Source of the DNA: Candidatus Delongbacteria bacterium
GTDB lineage: Bacteria > Delongbacteria > UBA4055
NCBI GenBank assembly: GCA_027858795.1
Contig: JAQICF010000187.1
Location: 1 to 10,818, forward strand
Reading direction: 5' to 3'
Length of the DNA stretch: 10,818 nucleotides
Each line of letters opens with the position of its first letter. Position 1 is the first letter of the stretch. The notes under the pieces were generated by a model that had not been told where the DNA came from, did not search any database, and saw only the letters and a program-made list of their open reading frames with translations. Made by a program: the position numbers and the translations under genes. This document shows positions 1 to 7,009 of the stretch, in pieces.

Positions 1-195
1 AAGACTTTTCAAATACCATCACTTATGGAAGTTGGTAAAGCAAAGGGAATGAGACTTATGACTGATAGTTTTATTGATCTGATAAACGCAGGTACTATCA
101 CTGTTGAAGAAGCTATGAATAAAGCTGTAGATAGAGCTCAACTTATTCATATTATGGGTAATAAAGGTATGTTAGATATGTTGGAAGATGGATAA
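1..195 (+). CDS. C-terminal fragment of a PilT/PilU-like twitching motility ATPase (5' end outside the window)
   Basis: The window opens in frame inside a gene whose last 64 codons are visible, ending at TAA 193-195. The fragment begins KTFQIPSLMEVGKAKGMRLM and continues with an acidic, helical tail (DLINAGTITVEEAM, residues about 25-38). In PilT-type secretion ATPases the C-terminal part carries a similar pattern, an 'I-x-x-G-x-x-x-GM-x-x-M-D' stretch followed by 'L-x-x-x-G-x-I-x-x-E-E-A'. These hexameric ATPases drive retraction of type IV pili at the inner membrane. The nucleotide-binding motifs lie upstream of the window, so the family call rests on the tail alone. A related GspE/PilB-type assembly ATPase cannot be fully excluded. 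The gene converges on the minus-strand operon and shares a bidirectional terminator with it. Confidence 0.68.
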   Translation, partial: KTFQIPSLMEVGKAKGMRLMTDSFIDLINAGTITVEEAMNKAVDRAQLIHIMGNKGMLDMLEDG

Positions 196-211
196 AACAA
201 CTGTTTATCAT

Positions 212-243
212 AAAAAAAAAGAGCTTGTTTAAGCTCTTTTTTT
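212..243. terminator. Bidirectional rho-independent terminator between convergent genes
   Basis: An A-run and GAGCTT (214-226) pair with AAGCTC and a T-run (231-243) around a 4-nt GTTT loop. Because the stem is flanked by A on the left and T on the right, it reads as an intrinsic terminator on both strands. It serves the pilT-like gene (plus) and the four-gene operon (minus). The stop codon of the minus-strand gene (229-231) lies in the loop and first base of the stem, so the end of that coding sequence is also half of the terminator. Confidence 0.85.
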
Positions 244-1170
244 ATTTTTTTCTTTCTTTCCGTTCAGCATCCATAAAATCCCTCCAGATGAACTGACTAG
301 TAGGGAAGTGGTAATGATCAAAAAATCCAATGATGCTGACATCTCTGCGGAAATAGACATAAACTCCAGTAGATACACCCAGGAAACAGCACTTAACCCA
401 AGACCATTCGGAGCAATAGGTATCATTTTAATTATACCTATTGTAGCAAAGAATACTATAGCATGTAAGTAACTTAACTCTATGCCTATACTTAAAACAA
501 TAAAATAAACAAAAAGTCCTTCAACTATTCTAAAAACAAATGAGATTAGTAGCACGTAAAATAATTTATATGATAGATTAGAATAATCTCTAAAATCAGC
601 TAAGAAAGTAAATTTCTTTTTAAATATTTTTTCTAAGAATAAAGTAAATTTTAAATTTGTGGTTTGATTTATTAAGATTAGGAACATCCCGATCACAAAA
701 GCTAGAAGTGTTAAGGCTAAATAAAGGAATAGCGTATCTTGCAGGATATCTAAATATATAATCCCAACAACCCCCAGAATCAACAATGCAACTAATCCTA
801 TTATTCTTTCTACAATAACCGAGGATACAGCAATCTCCTTCTTTCCGGTAGCTTTAGTTGCACCTATCATCCTGCTAACATCACCACCTACGGAGCTTGG
901 AAGAAAGTTATTAAAGAACATGCCTATCAAGTATTCTTTAACAGCAGTAAAATAATTCATTTTAGCATTTCGAATAGACAAGAGATACTTCCATCTAAAA
1001 GCAGAGATAAATACTGAACTAATCAAGAAAAAGATCCCTATTAGTAAATATGAGATCTTAATAGATCTTAGAGTCTCAATGAATTTACCGAAATCTACCA
1101 AATAACCAAAAAGGAATCCTATCAGTATGAGAGCTATAATTGCTTTTAGTATGTTCTTTTTATTATTCAA
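229..1170 (-). CDS. LPG_synthase_TM / UPF0104 family integral membrane protein (flippase-like)
   Basis: This 313-residue polytopic membrane protein has about seven or eight hydrophobic segments, the first at about residues 8-27 and 40-58. Its family signatures are NNFLPSSVGGDVSR (residues 87-100), S-x-x-V-E-R-x-x-G-L (about 117-126) and a late GLGLSAVSW block. These match the transmembrane domain shared by MprF and AglD-type proteins (PF03706), which is linked to lipid flipping or lipid-linked precursor handling in the inner membrane. No C-terminal lysyl-transferase domain is present, so this is the stand-alone form and lysyl-phosphatidylglycerol synthesis should not be assumed. The start is TTG 1170, five bases after the stop of the upstream DUF2723 gene. 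No ATG occurs before codon 71, which would remove two membrane segments. The ribosome site is poor (GGGAA about 13 nt upstream), so translation probably depends on coupling. It is the last gene of the operon, and its stop lies inside the terminator. Confidence 0.85.
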   Translation of the reverse strand: MNNKKNILKAIIALILIGFLFGYLVDFGKFIETLRSIKISYLLIGIFFLISSVFISAFRWKYLLSIRNAKMNYFTAVKEYLIGMFFNNFLPSSVGGDVSRMIGATKATGKKEIAVSSVIVERIIGLVALLILGVVGIIYLDILQDTLFLYLALTLLAFVIGMFLILINQTTNLKFTLFLEKIFKKKFTFLADFRDYSNLSYKLFYVLLISFVFRIVEGLFVYFIVLSIGIELSYLHAIVFFATIGIIKMIPIAPNGLGLSAVSWVYLLEFMSISAEMSASLDFLIITTSLLVSSSGGILWMLNGKKEKNKKRA

Positions 1171-1175
1171 GTTAC

Positions 1176-4175
1176 TTATTTGTTCCCAATTGAGAATTTT
1201 TCTTCATTTTCCAGAACCTTCTCCAGAACTATTTTATGATCTTGAAAATCTTTACTTGTAGAATCCACTTCAAGATATTTATTCACAATTTCTAGTGCTT
1301 TTGAATGTTCCTTGTCAATAGAGTATATCTGGAATAAAAGATTCAAGGCTTCGGTATCTTTGGTGTTAAGTTCTAAATATTCGAGTAAGATCTTTTTTGA
1401 TGATGCAATATCTCCACCTTGATATATCACAACAGCGAATTCTTTATAAATTGAATTTCTCAAATTATCATCTTTGCTATTCTTTAATTCATTGACAATA
1501 TCATTTTTTATCTTCTCGGCAAGGTCTGACTGATCAACCTGAATAAATCCTGCATAAAGCTCAAACAACTTCTCATATTTGTCTTTACCGTTCAATTTAT
1601 ATATATCCTTCAATACTTTTTCCAGTATTATCGTGCTGTAATCGGTATAACCTTTTGAAGCAGAATAAATTAAGAATCTGATTTTCTTCTTAAAGGTCAT
1701 GTTTGAAACATCAACATTTGACAGTAATTTCTCACCCATTTTTTTGTTGCCTACCCTCATATACATTCCTGCAATCTCTGCCTGAATCATTTCGCTTGTA
1801 TATTGGATATTGTCACTAGGTATATATTCTTCCATTTTTGTAAGTAAATATTTTATTTTAGTGCTATTGTTGAAATTCTTAAATTCCTCGTAAGTATATA
1901 GTTTACTCTGATTTATATCCTCACTCTTAGTATCTCCGGCAACTCTATTCTCTTCATAATAGATAGCTAACTGAAGGAAAGCAGATCTATAATTTTGTAA
2001 AAGTCTAATGATATTATCATCGTAGTGAATATCTTTTCTATCTAAATTTCTGTAATTTGTAACATACCTTTTCAATACTCTTTCATATAATGCTTCAGGT
2101 TCAATTCCTTTGTCAGCGGGATAATCAACCACTCTGAAACACAGACCATCCATTCGCATATATTCGTCCAAGCCAATAAAATTAGACGAAGCAACAGTTA
2201 CTGCAAAGTAGATTGGTCTTTCCCAATTGTTAATAGCATTTCTAACAATCATTTCAAATACCATTTGGTCTTGAATCCTAAGGAATCCTTCGGGCTTTCC
2301 ATCAACTTGAACATTCATTTTGGGTTTCATTTCCCATTCGACCATGCTCTTCTTATCCTTTGAAGGCAATTGAAGTTTTTTAGGTTCAGGCCAATATCTT
2401 TTCATGAAACTTTCCTGGGTCATATGTTTCTGATCAAAATTATTTTTGATCTCATCATCAGTATATTGAACAAACTCAGGAATTCTCTTCTTAAGCTGCT
2501 TAATATACCAACCTGTGTTCAAGAGAGATAGATTGACAACGACCACATCGTTCCTTATACCTTCTACTTCTTGCAAATACCAAACTGGGAAAGTATCATT
2601 ATCGCCGTTTGTAAATAGAATTGCATTTTCATCACAACTTTCTAGGATATTCTTAGAATAGTCCCAAGCTACATAATTACCTGATCTGTTTGAACTGAAA
2701 TAATTTGCTTTGATCTCCATTGCAGGAATTATCAGAGCTATTATTACCAAAGGGATTATAAACTTTCGTAACAATTTGCCATCTTTGAATGCTTCTGCTA
2801 TAGATGTAATTCCCATGCCTATCCAGATAGAAAAAATAAAGAAAGATCCAACGTAGAAATAATCTCTTTCTCTAGGCTGACCCCAGTCCTGATTCTGATA
2901 TATTACAAGTCCAAGGCTCATGATAATAAATAGGGCCATAATTGCTGTAGCTTTTTTCCAATCTTTAAAGAAGTGATGTAATGCTCCCCAGATGCCGGCA
3001 AATAAAGGAATAGCTAAAAGACCATTAAGTGATACCGTTTGTTTTATAGCATCAAAATTTCTACCAACAAATTGCCAATTGAAATATCTAATATACATTT
3101 CAACAATTTGATATTTCCAGAAGAAAGTCCAATGCCCTTTCCATGGATCTCCTGCACTTCCCGCTGAAACACCCATTTTTTGAAGTGATTCCAAATACTT
3201 TCTATTTGTTTCTCCAAAGAACATGGTAATTGCATTTTTAAGCTGCTGTTCGTCTCCATACTGCTCTCTATTGAGATATGCCATCATTCTCTCTAAGTTA
3301 GATGGATCATTCTCGTTTATAGGCGGATTAAGTCCAGCCCTGATGTAAATCATCAGATAGGTTGAGTATCCTAATATTAATAACAAAGGCATAATGAAAG
3401 CTAAAGACACATCTGCATTTTCATCACTTTTTTGGAATATCCAAGTAAGAAAAATGAATACAAACAATGAATAGATCTTAACATCCAAAGGAAATGCAAA
3501 AAGCACTAATATGGAAATAAAGACACCTGATCCTACTATTATACTGATTCTTTTATCGTAAAACCACATTATGAAGATTATAACAGGAAGAGTTAGTATA
3601 TTTAGTAAATGAACACCAGTACCTAATCCAACCATAAGCATCAGTAACAAAATATATTTAGCGGAATCTTCTTCCTGATGTTTTTCCGCCCAAACAAGTG
3701 TTAACCATATTATAATAGCTGTAAAGAACATACTTAAAGCGTAAACTTCAGCCTCAACTGCATTAAACCAAAAAGTATAAGTAAAAGCAAAGGTTAAGGC
3801 ACCTATAACAGAGCTACCGTGAATAATAAAATAATCATATATATCCTTCGGTGCTCCACGCCAATTTTTGATCAATCTTACGCTAGTTAAATATAGGATC
3901 AATACGGTAAAAGAACTTGCTATTACCGAAATCAAATTAACTCTAAGTCCAATATCACCGACAATAGGAATCATCGAGAATATTCTTCCAAGCATTAAAT
4001 AGAAAGGTGCTCCGGGAGGATGAGGTATACCCATGATATATGAAGTAGTAATAAATTCTCCACAATCCCAGAATGATGTAGTCGGTGCCACAGTTATCAT
4101 ATAAATAATTAAGGATATCAGGAACACTGATGCTCCAAGTATCCTATTGATCTTAATTTCGTTATAATTTTTCAT
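1176..4175 (-). CDS. DUF2723 / TMEM260-like GT-C-fold membrane protein with TPR-like C-terminus
   Basis: This is a 999-residue protein, the usual size of FCB-group DUF2723 proteins. The N-terminal half (about 1-490) holds around a dozen membrane segments. The first extracytoplasmic loop carries FWDCGEF (D37, E40), the acidic motif position expected for a GT-C glycosyltransferase, followed by HPPGAPFY (52-59). QPRERDYFY lies at 433-441 and NGDNDTFP at about 523-530. The long soluble C-terminal part ends in helical repeats resembling TPRs (about 900-990). The human relative TMEM260 is a protein O-mannosyltransferase. By inference this protein transfers a sugar from a lipid donor onto exported proteins or glycans, but donor and acceptor are unknown. 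The start is ATG 4175, overlapping the upstream VanZ gene by 14 bp, with GGAAAA about 6 nt upstream. The next gene begins 5 nt after the stop. The GT-C call is strong at family level and weak for the exact reaction. Confidence 0.88.
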   Translation of the reverse strand: MKNYNEIKINRILGASVFLISLIIYMITVAPTTSFWDCGEFITTSYIMGIPHPPGAPFYLMLGRIFSMIPIVGDIGLRVNLISVIASSFTVLILYLTSVRLIKNWRGAPKDIYDYFIIHGSSVIGALTFAFTYTFWFNAVEAEVYALSMFFTAIIIWLTLVWAEKHQEEDSAKYILLLMLMVGLGTGVHLLNILTLPVIIFIMWFYDKRISIIVGSGVFISILVLFAFPLDVKIYSLFVFIFLTWIFQKSDENADVSLAFIMPLLLILGYSTYLMIYIRAGLNPPINENDPSNLERMMAYLNREQYGDEQQLKNAITMFFGETNRKYLESLQKMGVSAGSAGDPWKGHWTFFWKYQIVEMYIRYFNWQFVGRNFDAIKQTVSLNGLLAIPLFAGIWGALHHFFKDWKKATAIMALFIIMSLGLVIYQNQDWGQPRERDYFYVGSFFIFSIWIGMGITSIAEAFKDGKLLRKFIIPLVIIALIIPAMEIKANYFSSNRSGNYVAWDYSKNILESCDENAILFTNGDNDTFPVWYLQEVEGIRNDVVVVNLSLLNTGWYIKQLKKRIPEFVQYTDDEIKNNFDQKHMTQESFMKRYWPEPKKLQLPSKDKKSMVEWEMKPKMNVQVDGKPEGFLRIQDQMVFEMIVRNAINNWERPIYFAVTVASSNFIGLDEYMRMDGLCFRVVDYPADKGIEPEALYERVLKRYVTNYRNLDRKDIHYDDNIIRLLQNYRSAFLQLAIYYEENRVAGDTKSEDINQSKLYTYEEFKNFNNSTKIKYLLTKMEEYIPSDNIQYTSEMIQAEIAGMYMRVGNKKMGEKLLSNVDVSNMTFKKKIRFLIYSASKGYTDYSTIILEKVLKDIYKLNGKDKYEKLFELYAGFIQVDQSDLAEKIKNDIVNELKNSKDDNLRNSIYKEFAVVIYQGGDIASSKKILLEYLELNTKDTEALNLLFQIYSIDKEHSKALEIVNKYLEVDSTSKDFQDHKIVLEKVLENEEKFSIGNK

Positions 4176-4614
4176 TCAATTTTCCGTTTATTTTAATTTT
4201 ATTATATTTAGTTAGAATTATCGAATATGCATAAATTCCCGCTGATATACCTACAACATCTGCTAACACATCCAAGATATCTGGATCTCTTACTCCTCCA
4301 AATATGCCTGTTGAAAAGAAACCTACAAAACCTTGGTGAATTTCATCAGAGATAGCAAATAGAGTAGCAAATACCAAAGTATAGATCGCACTTTTCTTGA
4401 AATTCATTTTTTTTGAATGTATGAGATATCTTATCAAAAGAATGCCTAAAATAGAATATTCAGCAACATGCATGATTTTATCTGTATAAATAAATCCATG
4501 TGATGAAGTTTTCAAGTGTAAACCGGATACAACAAAAATGGCTAACGAATATGCGATCAAAACATATTTTGTGAACATAGTAGAATTTATATAAGAAAAT
4601 AACGATCTAAACAA
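4162..4614 (-). CDS. VanZ-like family integral membrane protein
   Basis: This 150-residue protein has four predicted membrane helices (about residues 16-34, 46-64, 75-91 and 117-137). It shows the VanZ-like pattern (PF04892): D45-K-x-x-H49-x-x-E-Y-x-x-L-G57 before the second helix, S-D90-E91-x-x-Q94 after the third, and a polar R109-D-x-D-x-x-D115-x-x-x-D119 run leading into the last helix. VanZ of enterococci gives low-level teicoplanin resistance, but most chromosomal homologues have no assigned role, so no resistance function is implied. The start chosen is TTG 4614 because AAAGG lies 7 nt upstream, at the end of the asparaginase gene. The in-frame ATG at codon 13 has no ribosome site. It begins 3 nt after the asparaginase stop and overlaps the next gene by 14 bp, implying translational coupling. 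Confidence 0.85.
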   Translation of the reverse strand: MFRSLFSYINSTMFTKYVLIAYSLAIFVVSGLHLKTSSHGFIYTDKIMHVAEYSILGILLIRYLIHSKKMNFKKSAIYTLVFATLFAISDEIHQGFVGFFSTGIFGGVRDPDILDVLADVVGISAGIYAYSIILTKYNKIKINGKLNEKL

Positions 4615-4617
4615 TTT

Positions 4618-5589
4618 TTAACCTTTTTCTTCTAAGAATGATTTCTTTATTTGTTCTATGTTATAATTTTTCCCAAGTAGGACCATAAGCTTCAATCTGG
4701 CTTTATCCCCGTTTAGATCACCAGCCATTATTGCACCAGCTTCCTCAAGTTGTTTCGCACCACCCTCATAAGCATATATTCCCAAAACTCTCCCAGAAGG
4801 TACTCTTGAAGTTATTATAACCGGTATACCAAGTTTTATAGCATCTAATATTCCAGCTTTCATCTCTGGGTTAACATTCCCTCTGCCAAAAGCTTCAATA
4901 ACAATCCCTTTAGTACCAGCAGCAATTGAACAATCAATAAATTTTCTTCCAATTCCGGAGTATAACTTTATCATCTCAACCTTGTATTCTAAACTTTCGA
5001 CTTCGTACTTATATCTCATTTCTGATTTTCTATAGAATATTACATCGTCAGCATCAACAATCCCCAAGATACCATAATGAGGTGCCTCAAAAGCATTAGT
5101 TAAGTTAGTTGATGATTTATAAACTTCTCTGGCACTGAATATTTCATCATTGATCGCTAACATAACCCCTCTGTCAATGCTTTTATCATTTGCAGCTACC
5201 CTGATAGCAACAAGAAGATTCCTGGGACCATCAAGTCCACTTTCCTCATTAGATCTCATTGCTGCAGTTAGAACAATAGGTTTCAATGTTTGCAGAGTTA
5301 AAAAAAGCATGTAAGCTGTTTCTTGAACAGTGTCAGTTCCATGTGTGATAACGATACCGTCAAAATCATCAATGACACTAGAAATGTATTTAGACAACTC
5401 AAACATCATTTGCGGAGTCATCATTGGGCTTGGAATATTACTAAATTCATACAGTGTAATATCCGCGATATTCTTTATTTCAGGTATCAATTCTAATATT
5501 TCTCTTCCACTGAGCGAAGGCACTACACCACTCCTAGAAGCTTTCATTGAAATTGTACCACCTGTTGCTATCACTAAGATTTTTTTCAT
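4618..5589 (-). CDS. L-asparaginase (cytoplasmic, AnsA/AnsB superfamily)
   Basis: This enzyme hydrolyses L-asparagine to aspartate and ammonia. Numbered from ATG 5589 it has 323 residues, normal for the family. All catalytic positions are visible: ATGGTI (8-13) with nucleophile T12, the substrate loop NIPS (51-54), HGTDT (83-87) with T85-D86, and Lys158 in the REVYKSSTN stretch. TAAMRSNEESGLDGPRN (108-124) is also typical. There is no signal peptide, so it should act in the cytoplasm. A GTG at 5599-5601 would add four residues (MKII) in the same frame. ATG 5589 is preferred because its product starts MKKILVIATGG like other family members, and because AGTGA lies 8 nt upstream as a partial ribosome site. 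It heads the minus-strand operon and is followed after 28 nt less than a codon-scale gap (3 nt) by the VanZ gene. The metabolic link to the envelope genes downstream is unclear. Confidence 0.92.
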   Translation of the reverse strand: MKKILVIATGGTISMKASRSGVVPSLSGREILELIPEIKNIADITLYEFSNIPSPMMTPQMMFELSKYISSVIDDFDGIVITHGTDTVQETAYMLFLTLQTLKPIVLTAAMRSNEESGLDGPRNLLVAIRVAANDKSIDRGVMLAINDEIFSAREVYKSSTNLTNAFEAPHYGILGIVDADDVIFYRKSEMRYKYEVESLEYKVEMIKLYSGIGRKFIDCSIAAGTKGIVIEAFGRGNVNPEMKAGILDAIKLGIPVIITSRVPSGRVLGIYAYEGGAKQLEEAGAIMAGDLNGDKARLKLMVLLGKNYNIEQIKKSFLEEKG

Positions 5590-5605
5590 AATAATTTTCA
5601 CTATA

Positions 5606-5634
5606 AATTTAGTACTGAATTAACTTTTACTCAA
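5606..5634 (-). promoter_or_regulatory. Tentative sigma70-like promoter for the asparaginase operon
   Basis: Read on the minus strand, TTGAGT (5634-5629) and TAAATT (5611-5606) are separated by 17 bp, each matching the consensus hexamer at four positions. Transcription would start near 5599, giving a leader of about ten bases before ATG 5589 and excluding translation from GTG 5601. The DNA is so AT-rich that a chance match is quite possible. Confidence 0.3.
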
Positions 5635-5677
5635 TTTTTTAATATTAGTTCTTAAGTATATATATAAGAAGCAGGTT

Positions 5678-5720
5678 AAATTTATATTACTTGAGCTTAA
5701 TTATCAAGTAAAATAAATTT
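5678..5720. repeat. 43-bp AT-rich inverted repeat in the divergent intergenic region
   Basis: Two 17-base arms (5678-5694 and 5704-5720) are inverted copies with a single A/A mismatch in the middle (5686 and 5712). They enclose a 9-base spacer. The inner core is TTACTTGA paired with TCAAGTAA. No T-run follows, so it is not an intrinsic terminator. It sits between the divergent asparaginase and zinc-ribbon genes, about 90 bp upstream of the first and 50 bp upstream of the latter's -35 box. It could be an operator for a dimeric regulator or a cruciform-prone site. Function is not known. Confidence 0.6.
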
Positions 5721-5767
5721 CTGTTTATCCAAGTACAATTCAATCCTAAAAAAATCATTTTTTTTTC

Positions 5768-5796
5768 TTGACAATTCATAGCTTTGAGTTTAGATT
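5768..5796 (+). promoter_or_regulatory. Sigma70-like promoter for the zinc-ribbon gene
   Basis: A perfect TTGACA (5768-5773) is followed by a 17-bp spacer and TAGATT (5791-5796, four of six matches to TATAAT). An A7 run (5748-5754) and a T9 run (5758-5766) lie immediately upstream, where UP elements normally sit. Transcription would begin near 5803, giving a leader of about 57 nt before ATG 5860. Confidence 0.65.
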
Positions 5797-5859
5797 GTTT
5801 ACATTAAAGCTAAATAATTATTTTTCAAGAAGAAGTGAACTAAAAAAAAGGAGTCAGAA

Positions 5860-6015
5860 ATGGCAAAAAAAGAAATCGGTTATTGCGTAAAATGCAGAGA
5901 GAAGAAAGAATTCAAAAATGCAAAGAAAGTTACGATGAAGAACGGAAGACCCGCTCTTAAAGGTTCTTGCTCAACATGTGGAACTGGAATGTACAAAATT
6001 TTATCTTCTAAGTAA
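5860..6015 (+). CDS. 51-residue zinc-ribbon protein (DUF5679-like)
   Basis: A small ORF starts at ATG 5860 with a strong AAGGAG (5848-5853) 6 nt upstream and ends at TAA 6013-6015. The product, MAKKEIGYCVKCREKK onward, has two Cys-x-x-Cys knuckles (C9/C12 and C37/C40) with a basic linker containing VTMKNGRPALKG. This is the layout of DUF5679, a family of tiny single-zinc-ribbon proteins seen in bacteria, archaea and phages whose role is unknown. The lysine and arginine content suggests nucleic-acid or ribosome contact, but that is an inference. It is a single-gene transcription unit, with its own good promoter at 5768-5796 and a strong terminator at 6035-6063. That is more transcriptional investment than most hypothetical genes receive and suggests high expression. 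Confidence 0.85.
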   Translation: MAKKEIGYCVKCREKKEFKNAKKVTMKNGRPALKGSCSTCGTGMYKILSSK

Positions 6016-6034
6016 GATAGATTTGAATAAATTC

Positions 6035-6063
6035 AAAGGGAAGTTTTTTGCTTCCCTTTTTTT
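6035..6063 (+). terminator. Rho-independent terminator of the zinc-ribbon gene
   Basis: AAAGGGAAG (6035-6043) pairs with CTTCCCTTT (6051-6059) around a 7-nt loop and runs into seven T's (6057-6063). It begins 19 nt after the zinc-ribbon stop codon and ends about 19 nt before the next start codon. Confidence 0.88.
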
Positions 6064-6081
6064 ATTTCAATAAAGTAAAGA

Positions 6082-6948
6082 GTGTCAGTAGTGATATATT
6101 TTATTTTTAATAAGGTCTCAGGTACATATACTTCAGAACGGGAAGAATTAATCCGTAAGCATTCTGAATTATTGTTTAAAGATCAGTTTGTTATTAAATA
6201 CACAAAACCATTTAATGATGAGTTCATACCTGACATTACTCCAAATCATATTAGTCATGATGATTCAATAGTAGCTGTAGGTGGAGATGGCACTATCAGT
6301 CTATGTCTGCAATTTATTCATGACAATGATCTTAGTGATAAAGTTTCTTTGGGGTTTATTCCCGCAGGAACGGGGAATAATATGGTTAAGATATCTAACT
6401 TAAGTAAAAATATTCTCACAGCGTTGGATATAATAAATAAAAGAAAGATCAAAGTATTACAATATGGTACTATCAATGATAAAAAAGTATTTTTAAATTT
6501 CAGTTTAGGATTTACTTCTTATGTTTTGCAAAACCGCAAAACAAAAACTTTAAAGGGTTATGTTATTGATGGGATCAGAAACTATATGAAATTTAAACAC
6601 TCAAGAACTAGGATCACTTCAGAGAATTATAAGATCGACGCAAAATTATTCGCTGCCTTTTTTATGAATACAACGCATTACTTATCATTCATAAGATTTC
6701 TAAAAAAGAACAATACAACTGATAATATTCACATATTTTATCTGCCAAAAGCAAATAAACTATTTAATTTCATAAAATTATTACCAATTTTTATAGGAGT
6801 AAATTTCTTTGAGAGACTTACTTTAAACAATTTTTCAATTGAGCTTACTAAAGACCAAAGTATCGAAATTGATGGTGATGTTTTCAGATCAAATGAAAAA
6901 ATATTAAGTATAAAGAATCAAAATAAAATAAAATTTATCTCAGGATAA
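6082..6948 (+). CDS. Diacylglycerol kinase / lipid kinase family protein (DagK/YegS-like)
   Basis: This 288-residue protein has the DAGK catalytic fold. It starts with IYFIFNKVSG, the phosphate-binding first strand. It has the nucleotide-binding VGGDGT motif (G67-T71), FIPAGTGNNM (GTGN at 96-99) and a C-terminal IEIDGD (264-266), where the family has its conserved Asp-Gly-Glu/Asp. Members phosphorylate diacylglycerol or related lipids with ATP at the membrane surface and recycle lipid intermediates into phospholipids. Substrate cannot be read from the sequence. The asparagine in GTGNN replaces the more common aspartate. GTG 6082 is used here. A second GTG at 6091 gives an N-terminus closer to other family members and cannot be excluded, since neither has a strong ribosome site. 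No promoter is evident between the preceding terminator and the start. The sppA-like gene follows after 61 nt with no terminator between, so co-transcription is plausible. Confidence 0.85.
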   Translation: MSVVIYFIFNKVSGTYTSEREELIRKHSELLFKDQFVIKYTKPFNDEFIPDITPNHISHDDSIVAVGGDGTISLCLQFIHDNDLSDKVSLGFIPAGTGNNMVKISNLSKNILTALDIINKRKIKVLQYGTINDKKVFLNFSLGFTSYVLQNRKTKTLKGYVIDGIRNYMKFKHSRTRITSENYKIDAKLFAAFFMNTTHYLSFIRFLKKNNTTDNIHIFYLPKANKLFNFIKLLPIFIGVNFFERLTLNNFSIELTKDQSIEIDGDVFRSNEKILSIKNQNKIKFISG

Positions 6949-7009
6949 AATAATGACAACCTTTATTATACTTTTCAGTCGAAGAGGAAAATAAAAAAAG
7001 GAGTGAACT

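Noticed and set aside
3044..3259. Minus-strand 71-codon frame inside the DUF2723 gene
   Set aside because: It lies entirely within the DUF2723 coding sequence in another frame and has no recognisable motif.
4162..4614. Glycopeptide resistance determinant (vanZ)
   Set aside because: The VanZ-like domain is common in chromosomal membrane proteins without a resistance role, and no vanHAX or vanRS genes are nearby.
5330..5623. Plus-strand 97-codon frame opposite the asparaginase gene
   Set aside because: Antisense to a well-supported enzyme gene with all catalytic residues. The hydrophobic product is a by-product of the complementary codons.
5803..5859. Riboswitch or leader RNA before the zinc-ribbon gene
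   Set aside because: The predicted leader is only about 57 nt, A-rich, with no stable stem or known aptamer motif.
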